Shown piece by piece: positions 1 to 5,454 of a stretch of DNA of 9,055 nucleotides. The stretch's first letter is position 1, and each line of letters starts with the position of its first letter. The translations under genes were made by a program, and so were the position numbers. This DNA comes from Caldithrix sp. (GTDB lineage: Bacteria; KSB1; UBA2214; DYKH01): positions 34,143 through 43,197 of the forward strand of contig DYKH01000034.1 of NCBI GenBank assembly GCA_020722685.1, in the 5' to 3' direction. The notes below the pieces were generated by a model. That model was not told the DNA's origin. It saw only the letters and a list, made by a program, of their open reading frames with translations, and searched no databases.

Positions 1-634
1 TGGTAAGAACTGCAACGCCTTTGATCTTTTTCATCTCTTTCGCCAGGTCGCCCATGCTTTCCTTCATGCCGGGCTGCTGGGCCAACATGGCTGTTGAAAA
101 CTTGGCATACAATTCGGGGTCCATTTTTAGATCTTCCGTGGCCCAGATTTCCGAAGTGATCGTCCCCATAGCTGTTTGCAAAGTTTGCAGGTATTTCTTG
201 CAGCTCCAATTACCGATTTTCTTGGCTTCCCCGGTAGCGGTAACCGATGCTTTCACCTGCATCATCTGTTTCATCATTTTCTGCATCTCGGCTGCATCTT
301 CTTCATCTTGATCGTTCTTTTTCAATTCCGCCACCACGTCTCCCAAATTCGCCGGCATTTCCATGTACGTCTTTTTACTGTGGTCGATCACATACATGAC
401 GCTTTTGTCCATGCGCACGAGAAAAGACTGCTGTTCGCCATCGCTGCGGATTTTGTCTGGCGTTATCCAAATGGACTGGATCGCGTCTTGCGCCGGTTGT
501 GCGTGCCCCATCATCTGAAAGCCCTCGGTATGATGTTTCTGTTTCATAAACACGTCGGCAATAGCAAAGCTTGTCGTAATGGCGATGATGAGGAATACCA
601 TCACACCCAACCGCTTGAAATCACCCTGCACCAT
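1..634 (-). CDS. Exported DUF4412-like (LolA-fold-like) protein, 3' end cut off by the window edge
   Basis: The frame is open from an ATG at 634-632 to the left edge, giving 211 visible residues and no stop. GGAGG (plus-strand 640-644) lies 5 nt before the ATG, which fixes the start. Residues 1-26 look like a signal peptide: a short charged start, a hydrophobic stretch (VMVFLIIAITTSFAIA), then Asp. The mature part has alternating strands (IWITPDKIRSD, FLVRMDKSVMYVIDHSKKTY), then a Lys/Glu/Met-rich helix around residues 100-128. Next comes GNWSCKKY at 141-148 and SEIWATEDLKMD at 161-172. This order (strands, 'G-W-x-C-x-K-Y', then 'W-x-T-x-D') is what I know from DUF4412 proteins, periplasmic proteins of unknown function related in fold to LolA. 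It has a single cysteine, C145. It lies 114 bp downstream of cydB on the same strand and could be cotranscribed, but nothing ties its function to the oxidase. The family call is by motif resemblance only. Confidence 0.75.
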   Translation of the reverse strand, partial: MVQGDFKRLGVMVFLIIAITTSFAIADVFMKQKHHTEGFQMMGHAQPAQDAIQSIWITPDKIRSDGEQQSFLVRMDKSVMYVIDHSKKTYMEMPANLGDVVAELKKNDQDEEDAAEMQKMMKQMMQVKASVTATGEAKKIGNWSCKKYLQTLQTAMGTITSEIWATEDLKMDPELYAKFSTAMLAQQPGMKESMGDLAKEMKKIKGVAVLT

Positions 635-748
635 CTTGACCTCCGTCAATTCTGAAAAGGGCTCTTGTGGTTTTCCCGGGAATAGAAGCAGAGCCTTTGA
701 CCTCTGATTTCCGGCTTCATGACCTTGATGTCATTTCTATCGGGCGAG

Positions 749-1777
749 CTAATAACTCGACTCATCCAGTTTGACCTTGCCGCGAAAGATCCAGTAGATA
801 CTGACCGTATAAGCCAGTACCAGCGGAACGCCCAGTATGGCGATGGTTAGCATAATCTTAAGCGTCTTGGGAGATGAAGCTGCGTTGTATACGGTCAGGC
901 TGTTCTCAGGCGCTGGTAGCGAGTAAATCAAATTAGGATACATGCCAATGCCGAATAAGGCCAACAAGGCAATCATGGCAGTAGAAGAAGAAAGAAAAGC
1001 GCGAAAGTCGCGCCCGTGAAAGATCTCCCGCGGGATGTTGGCAATTGCCAAAATATTCAAGACCGGCACTATGGCCAACGCCGGATATGCGCGGATCACA
1101 CTGGTCATGTGCGGGACGAATAACAGGGTCATAAAAGTAGTGATCGCGTAACTCAGCATGAAAAAGATCATGCCATTCCGCACCCAATCCCGCGCCTGCT
1201 CGTGCAGTGCGCCCTCTGTTTTGAGCACGACATAGATTGCGCCGTGCATCACAAAAAGCGCGACGGTGGTGATGCCGACCAAAAGCGGATAAGGACGCAA
1301 TAGACTGAGAAACGAGCCGGCGTATTCATGATCTGCGGACAAGGGGACGCCCCAAGCGATATTTCCCAAGGCCACGCCGATAAGCATCGCGGAAGCGACA
1401 CTGCTTACGTTGAAGCTAATATCCCAAAATTTTCGCCATCCCGCAGCCGTGCGCTTACTGCGGAACTCGATCGCCACGGCCCGAAAAATGAGGCCGAACA
1501 AAAGCAGCATAAAGGCAAGATAAAATCCGGAAAAAGCCGTGGCGTATACTTCCGGAAAAGCCGCAAATAGAGCGCCGCCGCCTGTGACCAACCAAACTTC
1601 ATTACCATCCCAAACAGGACCAATGGCATTGATCATCAATCGTCTATCTTGATCCGCCTTGGAGAAAAGGTGCAGCGCGCCGACGCCCAGGTCAAAACCG
1701 TCCAAGATCGCGTACCCGGCAAAAAGGATTCCGATCAGTGCATACCAAATGGTATTCAAATCAAAGGCTATATTCAC
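749..1777 (-). CDS. cydB: Cytochrome bd-type quinol oxidase subunit II
   Basis: This is subunit II of the terminal oxidase that takes electrons from quinol and reduces oxygen to water in the cytoplasmic membrane. It has 342 residues, somewhat shorter than E. coli CydB (379). Recognisable family landmarks are GFDLG at 27-31 in the first membrane segment, PVWDGNEVWLVTGGGALF at 54-71 (with the conserved Trp56-Asp57), FPEVYA at 74-79, and a C-terminal membrane segment ending in FRGKV at 331-335. About eight or nine hydrophobic segments are visible. The start is GTG at 1777-1775, overlapping the cydA stop in a GTGA arrangement, so translation is probably coupled. GGAGGG (plus 1787-1792) lies 9 nt upstream, inside cydA. 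No CydX-like small ORF and no cydDC genes are visible nearby. The assignment is secure; whether the enzyme carries haem d or is a cyanide-insensitive all-b type cannot be read from this subunit. Confidence 0.96.
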   Translation of the reverse strand: MNIAFDLNTIWYALIGILFAGYAILDGFDLGVGALHLFSKADQDRRLMINAIGPVWDGNEVWLVTGGGALFAAFPEVYATAFSGFYLAFMLLLFGLIFRAVAIEFRSKRTAAGWRKFWDISFNVSSVASAMLIGVALGNIAWGVPLSADHEYAGSFLSLLRPYPLLVGITTVALFVMHGAIYVVLKTEGALHEQARDWVRNGMIFFMLSYAITTFMTLLFVPHMTSVIRAYPALAIVPVLNILAIANIPREIFHGRDFRAFLSSSTAMIALLALFGIGMYPNLIYSLPAPENSLTVYNAASSPKTLKIMLTIAILGVPLVLAYTVSIYWIFRGKVKLDESSY

Positions 1778-3123
1778 GCTCGATGTCCCTCCGCTACAAA
1801 TTTTTCCTCGGTCGGTCCGTGTTGTATCTTTTCATTCAACAAATAAATGAAAAGGACAAAGAGGAGAACGTAAATGAGGCTAAACAAAATGATGGAGGTG
1901 AGGATGGCCTCTGGTGCAACTGATTTGGACAAGCCTTCTGATGTTCGCATGAGGTTGTAGACAATATAGGGCTGCCGGCCCACCTCAGCCGAAATCCAGC
2001 CCAATTGGTTGGCCAATTGCGGCCCTAGCACTGAAAAGACGAATACCCACAAAATCCAGCGACGGCCAAAGAGAGATTTGCGCCACCACCATATCAGTCC
2101 AAGCCACGAGACGAGGATGAGTCCTATACCAATAAGGACCATTAAATGATAAGATTGGAAGACGATGTTGACCGGTGGTCTGTCAGTCGAAGCAAAGGAG
2201 CTTAAGCCAGTAATGGGCTTATCAAAGTCGCCATAGGTCAAGTAGCTTAACAAGCCGGGAATCTTGATGCCGAACTGGACCTTTTCCTGTTTTTCATTCA
2301 CCCAGCCAAACAAATACATGGGCGCGGGCTCATTAGACGGATAATGACCCTCAAACGCAGCCAACTTTGCCGGCTGTGTTTGACTGACACCTTTGGCACT
2401 AGAGTGACCGGCTATTAATTGAGAAAGGGAGGCGATTGCAGCAACCACAAGCGCGATCTTGATCGAAGCTTTAGCAAAATCCAGGTGTCTATTCTTCAGC
2501 ATATAATAGGCACTCACGCTGATGACAAAGAATGCTCCAGCCTGCCAGGCTCCTGCATAGACATGGCTGATCCGGTCCAGTGAAGAGGGACTGAACACCA
2601 TCGCCCAAAAGTCCACAATCTCGGCGCGAAGGCCGGACATCCCGCTGACGACATGATGCCCAGCGGGAGTTTGTTGCCATGAATTTGCCACGACAATCCA
2701 GATGGCGCTAAAGTGGGCTCCTAAACAGACCATGATCGTGGAAAGAAAGTGCGTCCGGCGGCTCACCTTATTCCAGCCAAACAGCAAGATAGCCAAAAAG
2801 CCGGATTCCAGAAAAAAAGCAAAAATGCCCTCGGCGGCTAAGGCACTGCCGAACACATCACCGACGAAACGAGAATAGCCCGACCAGTTGGTGCCGAATT
2901 GGAACTCCATGACAATTCCGGAAGCCACGCCAATTGAGAAGATCAAGCCAAAAATCTTAACCCAGAAGCGCGTGATGTTGTGATACAGCGGATTCTTGGT
3001 CTTAAGATAGAGCCCTTCCATGATGACCAACAACACTCCCAGGCCAATGCTCACGGGTGGAAATATGTAATGAAAGGCTACGGTAAGCGCAAACTGCAGA
3101 CGCGATAAAAGAAGTGCGTCCAT
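1774..3123 (-). CDS. cydA: Cytochrome bd-type quinol oxidase subunit I, short Q-loop (CioA-like) form
   Basis: This is the catalytic subunit, carrying the haems and the quinol site; 449 residues. The start is ATG at 3123-3121, with GGGAG (plus 3132-3136) 8 nt upstream. The protein then begins [20 protein letters not shown], the typical CydA N-terminus. A start 57 bases further upstream (3180) is open but has no ribosome binding site and adds a non-conserved hydrophilic tail. By alignment from memory with E. coli CydA, the haem ligands and key acids are all present: His18 (b595), Glu98 and Glu106 in [12 protein letters not shown], His187 (b558) and Met328 (b558 partner). The Q-loop residues Lys253 and Glu258 (PAKLAAFEG) are also there. 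The loop lacks the long insertion of E. coli-type enzymes, and EVGRQP at 380-385 followed by YNLMRT resembles cyanide-insensitive oxidases. The usual GRQPW reads GRQPY here (Tyr386). It overlaps cydB by 4 bp and is the first gene of the operon. Confidence 0.96.
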   Translation of the reverse strand: MDALLLSRLQFALTVAFHYIFPPVSIGLGVLLVIMEGLYLKTKNPLYHNITRFWVKIFGLIFSIGVASGIVMEFQFGTNWSGYSRFVGDVFGSALAAEGIFAFFLESGFLAILLFGWNKVSRRTHFLSTIMVCLGAHFSAIWIVVANSWQQTPAGHHVVSGMSGLRAEIVDFWAMVFSPSSLDRISHVYAGAWQAGAFFVISVSAYYMLKNRHLDFAKASIKIALVVAAIASLSQLIAGHSSAKGVSQTQPAKLAAFEGHYPSNEPAPMYLFGWVNEKQEKVQFGIKIPGLLSYLTYGDFDKPITGLSSFASTDRPPVNIVFQSYHLMVLIGIGLILVSWLGLIWWWRKSLFGRRWILWVFVFSVLGPQLANQLGWISAEVGRQPYIVYNLMRTSEGLSKSVAPEAILTSIILFSLIYVLLFVLFIYLLNEKIQHGPTEEKFVAEGHRA

Positions 3124-3179
3124 TCCGCGTTCTCCCTTTTGTTTAGGGAAAGATAAACGAGATCCCAAATGCTTAGCCA

Positions 3180-3208
3180 AAGTTATGTGGCAAAGGACAG
3201 AATGTCAA
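3180..3208 (-). promoter_or_regulatory. Candidate sigma-70-type promoter for cydAB
   Basis: Reading the minus strand, a perfect TTGACA (plus 3203-3208) is followed by a 17-base spacer and TAACTT (plus 3180-3185) as the -10 element. The -10 matches the consensus at only 3 of 6 positions. The predicted transcript start, near 3173, would give a leader of about 50 nt before the cydA ATG. The perfect -35 element, the spacing and the position make it the best candidate. I saw no FNR-type palindrome (TTGAT-N4-ATCAA) that would show oxygen control. Confidence 0.45.
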
Positions 3209-3217
3209 GAGATTTTT

Positions 3218-3233
3218 TGGGGATACCTTTGCA
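3218..3233 (+). promoter_or_regulatory. Possible sigma-54 (-24/-12) promoter element upstream of amtB
   Basis: The 16 bases TGGGGATACCTTTGCA have the GG-N10-GC spacing of sigma-54 promoters, a perfect TTGCA at -12 and TGG at -24, but the CAC part of the -24 element is not matched. Amt/P-II operons are often transcribed with sigma-54 under NtrC control, which makes the match relevant. Against it, the site is about 420 bp from the amtB start and would imply an unusually long leader. A second, poorer GG-N10-GC match (TGGGTGCTTAAATGCA) lies at 3241-3256. This is weak evidence only. Confidence 0.22.
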
Positions 3234-3424
3234 ACAGCCGTGGGTGCTTAAATGCAAATGTGTGCCCGCCGGAAGTCTCCTTCCAATCACCATTAGCGCA
3301 GCGAGCAGAGTCGAAGGATTCTTGAGTCTCTCCAATTAGGGACGGAAACTACTTCTCGGCCACCAGAGACGAACTTTTCCACTCGTTCGGACACCAATTG
3401 TGCAGAGTGTGCCGGAGCCAAACA

Positions 3425-3458
3425 TGAACGCATGCATTAGTTATCTTATTTGCATTCA
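3425..3458. repeat. Imperfect inverted repeat, possible operator upstream of amtB
   Basis: TGAACGCA at 3425-3432 and TGCATTCA at 3451-3458 are inverted copies matching at 7 of 8 positions, with centres 26 bp apart. They lie just upstream of the AT-rich stretch and the candidate -35 box at 3484, where an activator site could sit. The arms are short and the match may be chance. Confidence 0.2.
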
Positions 3459-3483
3459 TCACCTAATTTATTTAACAAATACA

Positions 3484-3511
3484 TTGCTTTTTAATTATTT
3501 TATTCTATATT
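3484..3511 (+). promoter_or_regulatory. Candidate sigma-70-type promoter for amtB-glnK
   Basis: TTGCTT (3484-3489) and TATATT (3506-3511) are separated by 16 bases within a very AT-rich stretch. The -35 matches 4 of 6 consensus positions and the -10 matches 5 of 6. The transcript would begin near 3518, with a leader of about 138 nt to the amtB ATG at 3656. In such AT-rich DNA a match of this quality is easy to obtain, so it is only a candidate. Confidence 0.35.
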
Positions 3512-3655
3512 TTGCCCTTTCCATTCGTTCCTCTAAACCCTGACTCTTCGTTTCCTTTTCCAATTGAATAGGAAGACTTCATAACCGCCAGTCGGCCTGA
3601 ATCTCTTTTGCAAATTAGAGCCGCAGATAAAGCAAAACAACGGAGGTGAACTCGC

Positions 3656-4897
3656 ATGCAAACAATCAATTTCGGTGACACGGCATGGATCTTGATTTCC
3701 ACGGCGCTGGTCATGTTCATGACTGCCCCGGCGCTCGCCTTCTTCTACGGCGGCTTGGTGCGAAGGAAGAACGTACTGTCCACCATGATGCAATCATTTT
3801 TCCTGCTTTGCCTGATCAGCATTCAATGGATACTCTGGGGCTACAGTTTGGCCTTTGGACCGGATGTCGCCCATTTCATCGGTGACCTTTCCTGGTTTTG
3901 TCTCAGAGGAGTAGGAATGACGGCAAATCCCGATTATGCCGTAACCATTCCGCATCAACTGTTCATGATTTATCAGATGATGTTCGCGGTCATCACCCCG
4001 GCTCTAATCACCGGCGCTTTCGCCGAACGGATCAAGTTCTCAACCTTTGCCGTTTTTAGTCTGCTGTGGGCGACATTGGTGTATGATCCCATTTGTCACT
4101 GGGTTTGGGGCAACGGCGGCTGGCTGAAAGCAATGGGTGCGCTGGATTTCGCCGGCGGCACCGTGGTACACGTTTCTTCCGGCATTTCCGCATTGGTTTG
4201 CGCTTTAGTGTTGGGAAAAAGAAAAGGCTATCCGGCGCATCCGGTCCCTCCACACAACATGACCTATACCTTGCTGGGCGCGAGCATGCTTTGGTTCGGT
4301 TGGTTCGGTTTCAATGCTGGCAGCTCGTTGGGGGCGAACGAGCTAGCCGTTTCCGCCTTTGTGGCCACCAATACCTCCGCGGCCGCAGCAGCGCTGACCT
4401 GGATGATCATCGAATGGATTGTGAACGGCGCCCCGACCGTTCTGGGCGGTGCTACCGGCGCCGTGGCAGGCTTGGTAGCCATAACGCCGGCATCGGGATT
4501 CGTATCCCCCTTTTCGGCAATCATCATTGGTCTCTTGGTAGGACTTGTCTGCTACACGGCCGTAGCGATTGTCAAACAAAGATTCGGTTATGATGACAGT
4601 CTGGACGCTTTTGGAGTGCACGGCGTTGGCGGCACTTTAGGCGCTTTGGCGACCGGCTTGTTTGCGCAAAAAGTCGTCAATCCTGCAGGAAAGGACGGCC
4701 TGTTTTTTGGAAATGCCGCCTTATTCGCCACTCAGTCTGTAGGAGTGTTAGCGACGATAGCCTACGCCGCTCTGATCACCTTCGCTTTGCTCAAAGTATT
4801 AGATGCACTGATGGGTCTCCGGGTAGAAGAAGAAGCGGAGGTTGTGGGCTTGGATCACACGCAACATAAGGAAAGCGCCTACACGCTGGTTGACTAA
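3656..4897 (+). CDS. amtB: Ammonium channel/transporter of the Amt family
   Basis: This is an integral membrane protein that conducts ammonium/ammonia into the cell; the family works as a trimer gated by a P-II protein. It has 413 residues and about eleven hydrophobic segments. The start ATG at 3656 is preceded by GGAGG (3642-3646) with a 9-nt spacer. Compared from memory with E. coli AmtB, the functional residues are all present. Asp164 in DFAGGTVVH (E. coli D160) and the twin histidines His172 and His322 (VHGVGG) line the pore. The phenylalanine gate is Phe110 and Phe219, and the periplasmic recruitment site includes Trp151 and Ser223. The family signature GAFAERIKF sits at 120-128. No cleavable signal peptide is evident, unlike E. 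coli AmtB. The cytoplasmic tail from about 390 (LRVEEEAEVVGLD, then HKESAY) keeps the conserved pattern used for P-II binding. glnK follows after 27 bp in the same operon. Confidence 0.97.
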   Translation: MQTINFGDTAWILISTALVMFMTAPALAFFYGGLVRRKNVLSTMMQSFFLLCLISIQWILWGYSLAFGPDVAHFIGDLSWFCLRGVGMTANPDYAVTIPHQLFMIYQMMFAVITPALITGAFAERIKFSTFAVFSLLWATLVYDPICHWVWGNGGWLKAMGALDFAGGTVVHVSSGISALVCALVLGKRKGYPAHPVPPHNMTYTLLGASMLWFGWFGFNAGSSLGANELAVSAFVATNTSAAAAALTWMIIEWIVNGAPTVLGGATGAVAGLVAITPASGFVSPFSAIIIGLLVGLVCYTAVAIVKQRFGYDDSLDAFGVHGVGGTLGALATGLFAQKVVNPAGKDGLFFGNAALFATQSVGVLATIAYAALITFALLKVLDALMGLRVEEEAEVVGLDHTQHKESAYTLVD

Positions 4898-4924
4898 AAT
4901 CATTTTGACTGAACTGGAGGAACA

Positions 4925-5266
4925 ATGAAATTAGTAATCGCCATCATTCAACCGCACAAGCTGGATGATATTCTAAAAGCATTAGATGAGCGGGAGATTT
5001 ATCTCAAAACTGTTAGCAATGTGCTCGGCTGTGGCCGGCAAAAAGGAGTGTCCGAGGTTTATCGTGGCGTGAAAGAGGCCGGAAGTCTGCTCAAAAAAGT
5101 GCGGCTGGAAATCGCGGTGAATGATGAGTACCTCAAACCCACCATCGAGGCCATCACCAGCGCCGCCAGAACCGGCAAAATTGGTGATGGAAAAATTTTT
5201 GTTCTGGAGTTGCAGGAGTGTGTCCGCATCAGGACGGGGGAAACAGATGGGGTTGCCATCGGATAG
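4925..5266 (+). CDS. glnK: P-II family nitrogen regulatory protein (GlnK-like), non-canonical T-loop
   Basis: This is a small trimeric signalling protein that binds ATP/ADP and 2-oxoglutarate and, when encoded next to amt, blocks the channel with its T-loop. Its 113 residues are normal family length. GGAGG (4916-4920) lies 4 nt before the ATG at 4925. Nucleotide- and effector-binding landmarks are intact: Gly37-Arg38-Gln39-Lys40, Lys58, the B-loop TGKIGDGK at 83-90, and Arg101/Arg103 in RIRTGETD. The T-loop has Tyr46 (EVYRG), but position 51, where enterobacterial P-II proteins have the uridylylated tyrosine, is Glu. Position 49, where cyanobacterial GlnB has the phosphorylated serine, is Val. 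The loop continues [16 protein letters not shown], a version I recall from P-II proteins of several non-proteobacterial phyla. Control is therefore probably by ligand binding rather than by GlnD-type modification. It ends 188 bp before the convergent mannosidase gene. Confidence 0.96.
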   Translation: MKLVIAIIQPHKLDDILKALDEREIYLKTVSNVLGCGRQKGVSEVYRGVKEAGSLLKKVRLEIAVNDEYLKPTIEAITSAARTGKIGDGKIFVLELQECVRIRTGETDGVAIG

Positions 5267-5330
5267 GAGCAAACCGGACGGGATTCCGCTTGGCAGAGAC
5301 GATGGTCCCCGGCAGCCGATCAGAGGTAGA

Positions 5331-5396
5331 CAAGTGATCCCAACAAGCATTGTCAAGTGTGGTCAAGAATTGTCAAGTGTTGTCAAGACCGACAAG
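5331..5396. repeat. Short repeat array with about 10-bp period (TGTCAAG / CTTGACA)
   Basis: CAAG begins at 5331, 5344, 5354, 5364, 5374, 5384 and 5393, so the spacings are 13, 10, 10, 10, 10 and 9 bp. The core is a 20-bp unit present twice (5349-5368 and 5369-5388), differing only at 5361 (G) versus 5381 (T). Each unit is itself two degenerate 10-mers beginning TGTCAAG or GGTCAAG. On the minus strand this reads as CTTGACA repeated. The array lies in the convergent gap between glnK and the mannosidase gene, so it is in both 3' untranslated regions. Its role is unknown. It could be a slippage-derived minisatellite or phased protein-binding sites. Confidence 0.75.
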
Positions 5397-5399
5397 GAA

Positions 5400-5449
5400 T
5401 CGATGAGCGATCGAGACGCCACCGTCGGCACGTTTCGATCGCTCTTCGA
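5400..5449. terminator. Long hairpin between convergent genes, probable bidirectional terminator
   Basis: The left arm (5400-5418) and right arm (5431-5449) form a 19-bp stem around a 12-base loop. It contains one T-T mismatch (5404/5445) and one G-T wobble (5415/5434). Ten consecutive perfect pairs (GAGCGATCGA / TCGATCGCTC) form the core. It starts 5 nt after the TAA of the minus-strand mannosidase gene and about 130 nt after the glnK stop. Neither side has a real run of T; the minus-strand side continues TTCCTTGTCGGTCTT, which is only moderately T-rich. Termination or 3'-end protection of the mRNA is the most likely role, judged from stem strength and position. Confidence 0.6.
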
Positions 5450-5454
5450 GATAC

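Larger units (their letters stand above)
3181..3655. other. Divergent intergenic region between cydA and amtB, no gene seen
   Basis: These 475 bases hold no convincing gene; the short ORFs that touch them lack conserved features. The half nearer cydA is of mixed composition. From about 3436 to 3515 the DNA is strongly AT-rich (for example AATTTATTTAACAAATAC and TTTTTAATTATTTTATTC), as expected for a promoter region serving amtB. It must carry the control sites of both divergent operons; the candidates I could find are listed separately. The amtB ribosome binding site, GGAGG at 3642-3646, closes the region. Confidence 0.7.

Noticed and set aside
176..655. A plus-strand open frame of 159 codons opposite the DUF4412 gene
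   Set aside because: Its His/Phe-rich translation has no recognisable motif, and it lies antisense to a frame with a signal peptide, a ribosome binding site and family motifs.
635..748. Possible terminator after cydB
   Set aside because: Only short stems are present (ATGAC/GTCAT with a 6-base loop near 719-734, and GGCTCT/AGAGCC with a 24-base loop near 660-695). Neither has a T-run, so no terminator can be claimed.
635..748. A small CydX-like subunit gene after cydB
   Set aside because: No short frame with a ribosome binding site and a single membrane segment was found in the gap; the next gene is the exported DUF4412-like protein.
3124..3180. Longer cydA start at 3180
   Set aside because: It adds 19 hydrophilic residues not found in CydA. 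The ATG at 3123 has a proper ribosome binding site and gives the conserved N-terminus. The longer start would also overlap the candidate promoter.
3505..3793. Minus-strand open frames overlapping the start of amtB
   Set aside because: They run antisense to the amtB start and its leader and have no conserved features.
5331..5396. CRISPR array
   Set aside because: The repeat unit is only 10-20 bp with no unique spacers of normal length and no cas genes nearby.
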